Source: Verrucomicrobiales bacterium
Lineage (GTDB): Bacteria; Verrucomicrobiota; Verrucomicrobiia; Limisphaerales; J093
Assembly (NCBI GenBank): GCA_024233305.1
Contig: JACKPV010000023.1
Span: forward strand, 496,001-560,000
Direction: 5' to 3'
Length of the DNA: 64,000 bases
The position numbers were made by a program, and so were the translations under genes. Under the pieces are notes generated by a model. That model had not been told where the DNA came from. It ran no database searches and was given only the letters and a program-made list of their open reading frames with translations. Each line of letters opens with the position of its first letter. The stretch's first letter is position 1. Shown in pieces: positions 1 to 7,668 of the stretch.

Positions 1-1483
1 CGAAGCCAACGATCAAGGCGGCCAGACAGCCCTTGGAATTGAGGCGCTTCATGAACACGCCGAAGAAGAACACCACGAAGATCGGCGGCGCGAGGTAGCC
101 CTGCACGGACTGCAGGTAGTCGTAAAGCCCCTTCGCGCCCTGAATGACGGGCACCCAGGCGAGGCCGATCAAGACCATCACCACGGTGGCCACGCGGCCG
201 ATCCAGACCAGTTGATGTTGCGAAGCCTTGGGCTGGAACTTCTGGTAAAGGTCCATCGTGAACAGGGTCGAGGAGGCATTGAACACGCCGGCCAGGGAAC
301 TCATGAGCGCGGACAGCAATCCCGCCACAACGATGCCGCGCACGCCGACCGGGAGCACGTGCTTCACCATCAGCGGAAAGGCGGCCTGGCTTTCGTCGCC
401 GATGGCGTTGCCGTCCGGGCCGACCAGCATGCCCAACTCGGGGATCTTGCCGGATTTGGCGAGAGCGAAGCAGATCATGCCGGGAATGATGAAGATGAAC
501 ACCGGCAGGAGCTTGAGGAAGGAGGCAAAGATGCTGCCGCGCCGGGCCTCGGTTTCGTTCGGAGCGCCCAGGGCGCGTTGCACGATGTACTGATCGGTGC
601 ACCAGTACCACAACCCGATGATCGGCGCGCAGAAGAGCATGCCGAGCCAGGGGTAGTTGCTGTTGAAATACCAGGCCTGCCGGACGATCGAACCGTCGGG
701 GCCCGTTTCGGAGACCGGCGCCCAGGTGCCTTCCACGCCGGCGGGCACGAGGGGTTTCCACAGGTTGAACATGTCGCTGTCGAGGACGGCCCGGAGTTCG
801 CTCCAGCCGCCGAGTTTCGACAGGCCGAACACCGTCACGAGCAGCGAGCCGAAGATCAGGATGCCGGTCTGCAGGGCCTCGGTGTAGGCCACCGCGCGCA
901 TGCCCCCGAGGACGGTGTAGATACCGGTCAGGAGCAGCACGAGGATCGAGCCGATCCAGAAGCTGTTCAGCTTGACGAAGCCCAAATCCAGGGCCATCTC
1001 GGGGAGCAACGTCCCGAACACCACGCCGCCGGCGAAGATGCCCACGGCGACCTTCGTCAGCACGTAGGCCACCAGGGAGATGATGGACAGCACCCAGCGG
1101 GCGGTCGGGGAGAAGCGGCGCTCGAGAAACTCCGGCATGGTGAACACTTTTGACCGCGCATAGAAGGGCACCATCACCCAGCCCAGCACGAGGAGGCACC
1201 ACGCGTGCAATTCGTAATGCGCCATCGCAACGCCGTCTGTGGCGCCGGAACCCGCGAGCCCGACCAAGTGTTCGGAACCGATGTTGGACGCGAAGATCGA
1301 CGCGCCGATGATGAACCAGCCCAGATTGCGGCCGGCGAGGAAGTAGTCATCGGGTGTGTCCTTGCCCTTGCGGATGACCCACCAGGCCAATCCGAGGAGG
1401 AGACAGAAGTACCCGGCGATGACGATCCAGTCGAGCCCGGCCAGGGAGCCGGCGGCCAGGAGGGGAAGCGTGTGGGTTGTCAT
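1..1483 (-). CDS. Sodium/solute symporter (SSS family), 3' end cut by window edge
   Basis: My minus-strand translation from the ATG at 1483 stays open to the window edge (about 494 codons) and starts MTTHTLPLLAAGSLAGLDW. It shows many hydrophobic helices and SSS-family features: a DDYFLAGRNLGWFIIGASIFASNIGS stretch in segments around residues 40-65, a GGMRAVAYTEALQ segment, and GLLSALMSSLAGVFNASSTLF further on. SSS proteins couple uptake of sugars or other solutes to sodium entry at the inner membrane. It is the last gene seen in the arabinose cluster, 69 bp after galM, so an L-arabinose or arabino-oligosaccharide substrate is inferred from context only. No Shine-Dalgarno sequence precedes the start. 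Family call firm, substrate unproven. Confidence 0.9.
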   Translation of the reverse strand, partial: MTTHTLPLLAAGSLAGLDWIVIAGYFCLLLGLAWWVIRKGKDTPDDYFLAGRNLGWFIIGASIFASNIGSEHLVGLAGSGATDGVAMAHYELHAWCLLVLGWVMVPFYARSKVFTMPEFLERRFSPTARWVLSIISLVAYVLTKVAVGIFAGGVVFGTLLPEMALDLGFVKLNSFWIGSILVLLLTGIYTVLGGMRAVAYTEALQTGILIFGSLLVTVFGLSKLGGWSELRAVLDSDMFNLWKPLVPAGVEGTWAPVSETGPDGSIVRQAWYFNSNYPWLGMLFCAPIIGLWYWCTDQYIVQRALGAPNETEARRGSIFASFLKLLPVFIFIIPGMICFALAKSGKIPELGMLVGPDGNAIGDESQAAFPLMVKHVLPVGVRGIVVAGLLSALMSSLAGVFNASSTLFTMDLYQKFQPKASQHQLVWIGRVATVVMVLIGLAWVPVIQGAKGLYDYLQSVQGYLAPPIFVVFFFGVFMKRLNSKGCLAALIVGF

Positions 1484-1552
1484 GGGAGGAGGACGGCAAG
1501 GCGGACAACGGGCCTCCGTCGGACGGATGCCGCGGAGGCCACGTGGCGGCCG

Positions 1553-2698
1553 TTATTCAGCGTAGAAGCGATAAATGATCGTGTTCCGATACGTGTCGCC
1601 CGGACGCAGAACGGTGCTCGGGAAGTGCGGCTTGTTCGGTGAGTCAGGGTAGTGCTGAGGCTCCATGCAGAACCCGTTCCGGTGCGCATAGGTCCAGCCG
1701 CCCTTCCCGGTGATCGTGCCATCGAGGAAGTTGCCGGAGTAGAACTGAAGACCGGGCTCCGTCGAAAGCACTTCCATGACGCGGCCGGTGGTGGGCTCGT
1801 GCACCCGCGCCATCAGGCCGAGCACGCCGAACGGCTTCTTGATAACCCAGTTGTGGTCATAGCCGCCACCGAACTCGAGTTGCTCGTTGGCGTCGTTGAT
1901 CCGTGCGCCAATGGCCGTCGGTTCGTTGAAATCAAAGGGCGTGCCGGCCACCTCACTCAGTTCGCCCGTAGGTATCAACGTCGCATCGACGGGCGTGTAG
2001 CGGTCCGAGACGAGCATTACCTCGTGTCCCAGGATGTCGCCGCGTCCGGCCAGGTTGAAATAGGAGTGGTGGGTCAGGTTCGCGACGGTGGCCTGATCTG
2101 TGGTGGCCGTGTAGTCCAGCCGCAGCTCGTTGCGGTCTGTCAACGTGTAGACCGCCGTGACGCTGAGATTTCCAGGATAACCTTCCTCGCCGTCCGGACT
2201 CACGTACTTGAGTTCCAGCGCGGGACCGTTGACGCTTTGATACGGACGGGCCTGCCAGACCACCTTGTCGAAGCCCTTGAGGCCCCCGTGCAGGGCGTTC
2301 GGATAATTGTTGGTGGCGAGGGTGTAATCCTTGCCGTCCAGGGTGAACTGCCCCTTTGCGATGCGGTTCCCGTAGCGGCCCACGAGACAGCCGAAATAGG
2401 GGCTGTTGGTGAGGTAGCCTTCGAGGTTGTCATAGCCGAGGACGACGTCGCCGTATTGGTCGTTGCGGTCAGGCATGGTGAGTGAGGTCACAATGCCGCC
2501 GTAATTGCAGATGCCGGCCCGGGCGCCCTGGGCGTTTTCCAGCGTATAGAGAATGACGGGTGCGCCCGAAGGGGCGACGCCGAACGGCTCGTGGGTAATG
2601 CGTCCGCTGGCCTTCTCGGGAGTGGCACATCCGGCCAGCAGCACCAGACCGGCAATCCCGGCCGGGATGGCCGATTGTCTCATCGTGATCTTCATCAT
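1553..2698 (-). CDS. galM: Aldose 1-epimerase, exported lipoprotein form
   Basis: The 381-residue product belongs to the aldose 1-epimerase (mutarotase) family, which interconverts alpha and beta anomers of free sugars. Family segments include NPHFxxxVGRYGNRIAKGQF-like text (YFGCLVGRYGNRIAKGQF), the NxLHGG motif, a THHSYFNLAG motif carrying the catalytic histidine, and a late GLQFYSGNF segment with the catalytic glutamate region. The open frame runs further upstream, but the start at 2698 (MMKIT) gives an N-terminal signal with a lipobox LAGC at residues 22-25, so the protein is probably lipid-anchored and acts outside the inner membrane. It follows araD by 64 bp and precedes the symporter, fitting a role in presenting the preferred arabinose anomer for uptake. 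A second ATG lies at 2695. Confidence 0.92.
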   Translation of the reverse strand: MMKITMRQSAIPAGIAGLVLLAGCATPEKASGRITHEPFGVAPSGAPVILYTLENAQGARAGICNYGGIVTSLTMPDRNDQYGDVVLGYDNLEGYLTNSPYFGCLVGRYGNRIAKGQFTLDGKDYTLATNNYPNALHGGLKGFDKVVWQARPYQSVNGPALELKYVSPDGEEGYPGNLSVTAVYTLTDRNELRLDYTATTDQATVANLTHHSYFNLAGRGDILGHEVMLVSDRYTPVDATLIPTGELSEVAGTPFDFNEPTAIGARINDANEQLEFGGGYDHNWVIKKPFGVLGLMARVHEPTTGRVMEVLSTEPGLQFYSGNFLDGTITGKGGWTYAHRNGFCMEPQHYPDSPNKPHFPSTVLRPGDTYRNTIIYRFYAE

Positions 2699-2762
2699 TG
2701 GAGGGTGTCGTTCGTTTGCGTTGTGGTTCGAAACCGAAAGCGGTTGGCGCGATGTCGCCGGG

Positions 2763-3455
2763 TCATTTCTGGCCGTAATAAGCGCCCGCGCCGTGTTTGC
2801 GAAGGAAGTGTTTGTCGGCCAGGACCGCTTGCATCGGAGCGGTCCGGGGATTGATCTGCAGTGTTTGTGCGGCCATTTCGGCCACTTTCTCGAGTACGAT
2901 GGCGTTCTCGACGGCAGCGGCGAGAGTGTTCCCCCAGGCGAACGGCCCGTGGCTGGCCACGAGCACCCCCGGACAGGCGAGCGGGTCCCGCCCCTTGCAC
3001 GTCTCGACGATGACCTTGCCGGTGTTCGCTTCGTAATCGCGCTTGATCTCGGCCGGGCGCAACAAGCGCGTGCAGGGAATGCCGGTGTGGAAATGGTCGG
3101 CGTGGGTCGTGCCGAACGCCGGGATATCGCGCCGCGCCTGGGCCCAGCAGGTGGCGTGGAGACTGTGCGTGTGGACCACCCCGCCCACCTGCTCGAAGGC
3201 GCGGTAGAGCGCCAGATGCGTCGGCGTGTCCGAACTGGGCCGCAGATCACCGCTCACGACCTCGCCGCTTTCGAGAGAAACCACGACCATCTGCGAGGGC
3301 TTCATCTGGTCATACGGCACCCCCGAGGGCTTGATAACGAGGCAGCCACGTTCGCGATCGACGGCGCTCACGTTACCCCACGTGAGCACCACCAAGCCCT
3401 GTTTCACCAAGTTCAGATTGGCCTCGCACACCTGTTTCTTGAGTTTGCCAAGCAT
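2763..3455 (-). CDS. araD: L-ribulose-5-phosphate 4-epimerase
   Basis: This 230-residue class II aldolase/epimerase converts L-ribulose 5-phosphate to D-xylulose 5-phosphate, the last dedicated step of L-arabinose catabolism. It follows the E. coli AraD pattern almost throughout: LTWGNVSAVDRERG, VIKPSGVPYDQM, SSDTPTHLALY, GGVVHTHSLHATCWAQA with the metal histidines, the TTHADHF segment, GVLVASHGPFAWG, and a C-terminal DKHFLRKHGAGAYYGQ. I chose the ATG at 3455 (MLGKLKKQV) because it matches the family N-terminus; the frame is open nine codons further upstream, overlapping the toxin gene. The gene begins only 16 bp after the MazF-like toxin stop, so it may be transcribed with the toxin-antitoxin pair. 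Confidence 0.96.
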   Translation of the reverse strand: MLGKLKKQVCEANLNLVKQGLVVLTWGNVSAVDRERGCLVIKPSGVPYDQMKPSQMVVVSLESGEVVSGDLRPSSDTPTHLALYRAFEQVGGVVHTHSLHATCWAQARRDIPAFGTTHADHFHTGIPCTRLLRPAEIKRDYEANTGKVIVETCKGRDPLACPGVLVASHGPFAWGNTLAAAVENAIVLEKVAEMAAQTLQINPRTAPMQAVLADKHFLRKHGAGAYYGQK

Positions 3456-3471
3456 ATCGAGGAAAGCGCCG

Positions 3472-3801
3472 TTACAACCCAAACCAAGCCCTCAAAGCCG
3501 CGTCAAGTCCCGCCAGATCAGACTGGCGCAGGCGGCCGAGCCGCTTTCTCACCAGTCGAGCGGACACGGATGCAACCGCCCGCTTGGCAAAGGACGGATG
3601 GATCAGCCCCGCCTCACGCCAGGACGCGATGGGGAACTCCCCCGGACGCAAGTCGTCCCCCACGGATGTCACTGCCACCACGAGCAAATCCTCCGAAGCA
3701 CAGGGCGGGCTGGCTACGACGGCCGGGCGCACCTTGGCGGCCGTCTGATCCGAGAACGGAAACGGCAGCAGGACGATGTCACCGCGCTCATAACCGGTCA
3801 T
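3472..3801 (-). CDS. MazF/PemK-type endoribonuclease toxin
   Basis: The 109-residue product starts MTGYERGDIVLLPFPFSD, the signature N-terminus of PemK/MazF toxins, followed by RPAVVAS and later FAKRAVASVSARLVRKRLGRL, matching the usual compact beta-barrel of about 110 residues. MazF proteins cleave mRNA at short sequences and are neutralised by a cognate antitoxin. Its start overlaps the upstream small gene by 14 bp, the typical translational coupling of a toxin-antitoxin operon. The stop is 16 bp from the araD start. The gene appears intact, with no frameshift. The family is clear; activity and target sequence cannot be read from the sequence. Confidence 0.88.
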   Translation of the reverse strand: MTGYERGDIVLLPFPFSDQTAAKVRPAVVASPPCASEDLLVVAVTSVGDDLRPGEFPIASWREAGLIHPSFAKRAVASVSARLVRKRLGRLRQSDLAGLDAALRAWFGL

Positions 3802-3985
3802 AGGCGCTGTCCAGGGGATTATCCCAGATCCTCTCGAAGGCGGCTTCCGACAACCGGGCGCAGCCGCTGGTCAGCTCGTCATCCGCCTCAAGCGCGAGGA
3901 CGATCACCCTGGCGTTCGGCTCCAAGCGTGCGGGTTCGTCGAGAACGATAACCCGTCCGTCAAAATGCCCGCTCAAAGTCTGCAT
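3788..3985 (-). CDS. Antitoxin of the MazF-like pair
   Basis: A 65-residue protein beginning MQTLSGHFDGRVIVLDEPARL. The pattern of a short beta strand, DGxVIxLDEP, then LxPNxxVxVLALE resembles the swapped-hairpin AbrB or DUF104-like antitoxins found before PIN and MazF toxins. The acidic, probably flexible C-terminus (residues 36-65, with SEAAFERIWDNPLDSAYD) is the region expected to bind the toxin. It is the first gene of the pair and overlaps the toxin start by 14 bp. Its upstream 343 bp holds no recognisable gene and should contain the promoter. The assignment depends partly on gene order. Confidence 0.75.
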   Translation of the reverse strand: MQTLSGHFDGRVIVLDEPARLEPNARVIVLALEADDELTSGCARLSEAAFERIWDNPLDSAYDRL

Positions 3986-4328
3986 GGTTCAACCGTAATT
4001 GCCGGCTCAGTCCCGGGCAAGTGCCAAGGGCGCCGCTCGGCTGCCACCCCCGAGAACCGTCCCACCTCATGTTTCCGTCTCATAACCGCAAGGTCATCCG
4101 AGCCCCATCACCACCATCGGTTTTGCCGTCATTCTCGCGGGGCTTCCATGCTTCGGCCCGGGGAACCTCAAGGCATCGGGGCGTCGAACAACTCCAGTGT
4201 TCGCGGGCATCCTCAAGGAGGCCACCGCTGCTGGGAAGACGCCGTCGCGAATCGCTTTGCGCATTTCGTTGGTGGATACCGTTCGTTGAGAAGTCCGGCC
4301 TTTGTGGACGCCCTGCACCCGCCTCCCG
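3986..4328. other. Gap between araB and the toxin-antitoxin pair
   Basis: No recognisable gene lies in these 343 bp. A minus-strand open frame (4094-4348) overlaps the araB stop and has no family features I can name; it may be decayed coding sequence. The antitoxin promoter should lie near the 3986 end. No strong hairpin with a T-tract was seen. Confidence 0.5.
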
Positions 4329-6005
4329 TCATCCAGCCCTGGCAGCACTCCGAATCTCCAGCAACTGCTTCATGACCCCGTGCAAACCGCCCTTCCATTG
4401 CTTCGTGCCGAAGGCGTCGTGCAGGGTGCGGTAGAGGGCGTAGAGCTCCCTGTAAGTGGCGTGGGCTTTGGCTTTCGGACGGAACGCCTGTGGTTTGAGC
4501 CCGGTCATGCGGCGTTGGGCGGCCTCGACGTTCGGGTAGACGCCGGCCACGACGGCCCCGGCGATGGCCGCTCCGAGGGCGCAGGTTTGGGCGGAGCGCG
4601 AGATGCGCATCGGTCGGCCGGTGACGTCCGCGTAGATTTGCATCACCACCGGGTTCTTCTCGGCAATGCCGCCGCAGTTGAGGACCTGCTCGACCTTCAC
4701 CCCGTATTCCTCGAACCGGTTGATGATCGTCAGGGCGCCGAAGGCCGTCGCCTCGATGAGCGCCCGGTAGATTTCTGCCGGCGTGGTGTAGAGCGTCTGC
4801 CCGAGCAGCAGACCGGTGAGGCGTTGATCGACGAGGATGGTGCGGTTGCCATTGTTCCAGTCGAGGGCCAGAAGCCCGGACTCGCCGGGAGCGAGTTTGG
4901 CTGCGGCGGCCGTGAGGGCCTCATGGGAACCGGCCTTGCCGCCCGGCTGGATGTAGTTGACGAACCAGTTGAAAATGTCACCCACCGCCGACTGTCCGGC
5001 CTCCAGTCCGTAGAAGCCGGGGAGAATGCTGCCCTTCACGATGCCGCAGAGCCCGGGGATGTCGGCGAGCTTTTGCCCGCTGGGCGCCACCATCATGTCG
5101 CAGGTGCTCGTTCCGATGATCTTGACCAGGGCGCCCGGAGCGATCCCGGAGCCGACGCCGCCCAGATGCGCGTCGAAGGCGCCGGTCGCCACCGGAATGC
5201 CGGCCTGGAGTCCGGTATGCTTCGCCCAGGCCGCGGTGAGCCCGCCGACCGCTTGATCGATGGTGGCGGCTTTCGGGCGGAGCCGCCCGCGCAACGCGGC
5301 GAGTCGCGGATCGAGTTGGCCGAGGAATTCCTCATCGGGATAACCGCCCCAATCGTCGTTGAACATGGCCTTGTGACCGGCGGCGCAAACCCCTACTGTC
5401 AACTGGTCCGGAGCCTCGGTGCCGGTGAGCGCCGCGGGAACATAGTCGGCCAACTCGACCCAGGAATGCGCCGCCTTGGCGACCTTCGGGCTGGTGCGCA
5501 GGCAATGGAGGATCTTGCTGAAGAACCATTCGCTCGAGTAGGTGCCGCCGCACTTGGCGAGGTAATGCGGTCGGGTCTTCGCGGCCAGCGCCGTGATTTC
5601 CTCGGCTTCCGCCACGCCGGTGTGGTCCTTCCACAACCAGGCCATTGCGGCGGGCTCCGTATCGAAGCGCTCCTGGAACGCCAGCGGTTGCCCCGCGGCA
5701 TCCACGGGCAATGGCGTGCTGCCGGTGGTGTCCACGCCGATGCCGACGACCTGATCTGCCGCGAAGCCCTTTACTGAGCGGCGCGCGGCGGCCAGGACTT
5801 TGCGAATGGTGACCTCCGCTCCCTTCAGGTAATCGGCGGGATGCTGGCGCGCGAGGTTGGGATCACGCCCGAGGATGACGCCCTGTTCGCCGTGGGCGTA
5901 GGTCCAGACGGCGGTGCTCACTTCCTGACCGTTGGAAGTGTTGACCAGCAGGGCCCGCACCGAGTTGGTGCCGTAGTCCAGTCCGATGGTGTATTTGGCG
6001 TTCAT
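4329..6005 (-). CDS. araB: L-ribulokinase
   Basis: A 558-residue FGGY-family kinase that phosphorylates L-ribulose to L-ribulose 5-phosphate. The N-terminus shows the phosphate-binding GLDYGTNSVRALLV motif at residues 8-21. Ribulokinase-like segments follow: GIGVDTTGSTPLPVD, CGGTYSSEWFFSKILH, a VGVCAAGHKAMFNDDWGG segment and GAFDAHLGGVGSGI. The C-terminal half carries LDWNNGNRTILVD, the ATP-binding EATAFGALTIINRFEEYGV segment and LNCGGIAEKNPVVMQIYADVTGRP. Length matches bacterial AraB (about 560). It starts at an ATG at 6005. The gene lies between the AAA-ATPase remnant and the toxin-antitoxin pair. Together with araD and the isomerase it completes the isomerase pathway from L-arabinose to D-xylulose 5-phosphate. 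Confidence 0.96.
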   Translation of the reverse strand: MNAKYTIGLDYGTNSVRALLVNTSNGQEVSTAVWTYAHGEQGVILGRDPNLARQHPADYLKGAEVTIRKVLAAARRSVKGFAADQVVGIGVDTTGSTPLPVDAAGQPLAFQERFDTEPAAMAWLWKDHTGVAEAEEITALAAKTRPHYLAKCGGTYSSEWFFSKILHCLRTSPKVAKAAHSWVELADYVPAALTGTEAPDQLTVGVCAAGHKAMFNDDWGGYPDEEFLGQLDPRLAALRGRLRPKAATIDQAVGGLTAAWAKHTGLQAGIPVATGAFDAHLGGVGSGIAPGALVKIIGTSTCDMMVAPSGQKLADIPGLCGIVKGSILPGFYGLEAGQSAVGDIFNWFVNYIQPGGKAGSHEALTAAAAKLAPGESGLLALDWNNGNRTILVDQRLTGLLLGQTLYTTPAEIYRALIEATAFGALTIINRFEEYGVKVEQVLNCGGIAEKNPVVMQIYADVTGRPMRISRSAQTCALGAAIAGAVVAGVYPNVEAAQRRMTGLKPQAFRPKAKAHATYRELYALYRTLHDAFGTKQWKGGLHGVMKQLLEIRSAARAG

Positions 6006-6073
6006 GATTCAAGTGTGGGTTGTTCAAGTTCCCTGACTCTCAAGCCGAGGCTCGTTCTCCTTCCAATTGTCCT

Positions 6074-6274
6074 TCAGCACGCCTGCTGCACCTGCATTTC
6101 AAGCGGCCCTTCGATCGCCTGCCTGTACCAGCCTCCCCGGCCTCCCAGCCACTCGACCAGAAGCCGCGTCTTGCCGACCCGACGGCGACCATAAACGGCC
6201 AGCAGTCCACCCTTGGAGGCGGCGGCGTCCAGTTCGCCCAGTTCGGCAGCGCGATTGACGAAATCGAGCCTCAT
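6074..6274 (-). pseudogene. Truncated AAA ATPase (DUF234/archaeal-type) N-terminal remnant
   Basis: The 66 residues begin MRLDFVNRAAELGEL and reach a Walker A with the typical YGRRRVGKTRLLVEWL pattern at residues 28-43. The reading stops at residue 66, in the segment that follows Walker A in this family. Proteins of this kind are normally 400 residues or longer, with Walker B and a C-terminal nuclease-like domain; none of that lies downstream (6006-6073). It is therefore a 5' fragment, possibly left by deletion. A perfect inverted repeat (6314-6334) sits 40 bp upstream of its start. It interrupts the space between the dehydrogenase and araB. Confidence 0.7.
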
Positions 6275-6313
6275 GCGGCAACCCGCGATCGGTCAGTATG
6301 ATGATCCAAGTAC

Positions 6314-6334
6314 ATTATGCAGTGTGAGCATAAT
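6314..6334. promoter_or_regulatory. Perfect 7-bp inverted repeat, operator-like
   Basis: ATTATGC at 6314-6320 and GCATAAT at 6328-6334 are perfect inverted repeats with a 7-base spacer, in an AT-rich patch inside very GC-rich DNA. It lies 40 bp before the ATPase remnant start on the minus strand, where an autoregulatory operator of that gene could be expected. No T-tract follows, so a terminator is unlikely. Confidence 0.5.
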
Positions 6335-6426
6335 AAACCGTTCCCCACTGGGCCAGGCCCGGAGGCGCGGCATCGATTCCGCTTTTCGGGGTGGTCCTGG
6401 TGAAACGCGTTGCGACGTCGGGCTCA

Positions 6427-7494
6427 TCAACTCTCCACCATCACCTTCACCACCTCTTCCGCGTAGACCGTGTTCAATTGGAACGCTTCCGCCGCACGTT
6501 CCAGCGGAAACCGGTGGCTGATCAGTCCTTTCAAATCCACCCGGCCCTGAGTGGCGAGGCGGAGGGCGCGCGGATAGACATGCTTCATCCGCCGGCTCAT
6601 CCGGATGGTCAGGCCCTTGCGACGCGCGGTCGAGTGTTTCAGTTCGACCCGGTCGTCCGAGGGAATCCCCACCAGCACCAAGCGGCCGCCCAACCGCGCC
6701 AACTCGGCCGCCTCGGCCACCGAATGATCCGCCCAGGCGGCCTCGATGGCCACGTCCACTCCCCGGCCGCCCGTCTCCCGTTCAATGCGCCGCACCGGTT
6801 CGCCATCCTCACACGGCAACGGCACTCCGCCCCATTGCTCCGCCAGGCGGAGGCGCCAAGGGAACTTGTCGGTCACGAAGATGGGATCCGCACCGGCCAA
6901 CCGCGCGATGGCCAGGATGAGGAGGCCAATCGGACCGGCGCCCAGGATGGCGACGCTGTTCCCAACGCGAAGGCGCGCCAGGTCCACCGCGTGGATGGCC
7001 ACGCCGAGCGGTTCCAGCAGGGCGCCCTGTTCGTCGTCGAGCCCATCGGGCAGAGGGAAACAGCTGCGCGCCGGCATCCGTATCCACTCCGCGAAGCTCC
7101 CGCCATCGGGGTAGTTGCCGCAGAAATGCAGGCGCCGGCAGAGGTTCGGATGGCCTTGTTCGCAGAACTCGCAACGCCCGCAGGGTTGCGCCGGGTCCAC
7201 CGCCACGCGAAGGCCCGGTCGCAACGGCTCGAAGTGCCCGTCCGCGGATTCCGGTCCGACGGCCTCGACCACGCCCGCGAATTCGTGCCCGAGGATCAAC
7301 GGGCTTTGGATCGGGGTGTCGCCAATCCGGGCGTCCTGGAAGGAATGCAGGTCGCTGCCGCAAATCCCGGTGGCCTTTACCCGGATCAGCGCCTGACCCG
7401 GACCCGGTGCTCCGGGATGCGGCACTGTCTCGACGCGCAGGTCTCCCGGCCCGTGCAGCCGGGCGGCGCGCATCGTGGACGGCAGGTCACTCAT
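6427..7494 (-). CDS. Zinc-dependent alcohol/polyol dehydrogenase (MDR superfamily)
   Basis: A 355-residue medium-chain dehydrogenase. The catalytic-zinc region reads GICGSDLHSF (Cys near residue 45) with LGHEFAGVVEAVG following. Structural-zinc cysteines appear as CGRCEFCEQGHPNLC (about residues 110-125). The Rossmann motif GAGPIGLL is near residue 190. The closest groups are sorbitol, threonine and L-arabinitol-type dehydrogenases, which oxidise a secondary alcohol with NAD(P). It lies in the arabinose cluster between the isomerase and araB, so an arabinose- or arabinitol-related substrate is plausible, but the sequence does not settle it. A palindromic repeat doublet occupies the 174-bp gap upstream. 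Confidence 0.88.
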   Translation of the reverse strand: MSDLPSTMRAARLHGPGDLRVETVPHPGAPGPGQALIRVKATGICGSDLHSFQDARIGDTPIQSPLILGHEFAGVVEAVGPESADGHFEPLRPGLRVAVDPAQPCGRCEFCEQGHPNLCRRLHFCGNYPDGGSFAEWIRMPARSCFPLPDGLDDEQGALLEPLGVAIHAVDLARLRVGNSVAILGAGPIGLLILAIARLAGADPIFVTDKFPWRLRLAEQWGGVPLPCEDGEPVRRIERETGGRGVDVAIEAAWADHSVAEAAELARLGGRLVLVGIPSDDRVELKHSTARRKGLTIRMSRRMKHVYPRALRLATQGRVDLKGLISHRFPLERAAEAFQLNTVYAEEVVKVMVES

Positions 7495-7554
7495 TGGGCC
7501 GGCATTAGCCTTGGGTTACTGCGCCGCGGGAGCTTGAATCACATCGGCCGCTCC

Positions 7555-7612
7555 GGGGTCAGTCCTCACTGTTGGCGGAGGGAGCGCCGCCAACAGATGC
7601 AGGACTGACCCC
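7555..7612. repeat. Palindromic repeat doublet (GGGGTCAGTCCT type)
   Basis: The sequence opens with GGGGTCAGTCCTCACTGTTG and ends with the near-exact reverse complement (CAACAGATGCAGGACTGACC followed by CC), forming a long imperfect hairpin of about 24-nt arms. It sits between the isomerase stop and the dehydrogenase start. It has no T-tract and looks like a REP-type dispersed palindrome rather than a terminator. Confidence 0.7.
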
Positions 7613-7668
7613 TTCGCTCGGTTCATGCGACAACTAGCGGGGATTCGGACTTCGGCTTCCCACGCCGC

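Noticed and set aside
212..1153. Plus-strand open frame of 313 codons
   Set aside because: Shadow of the symporter, which reads continuously on the minus strand through conserved membrane segments.
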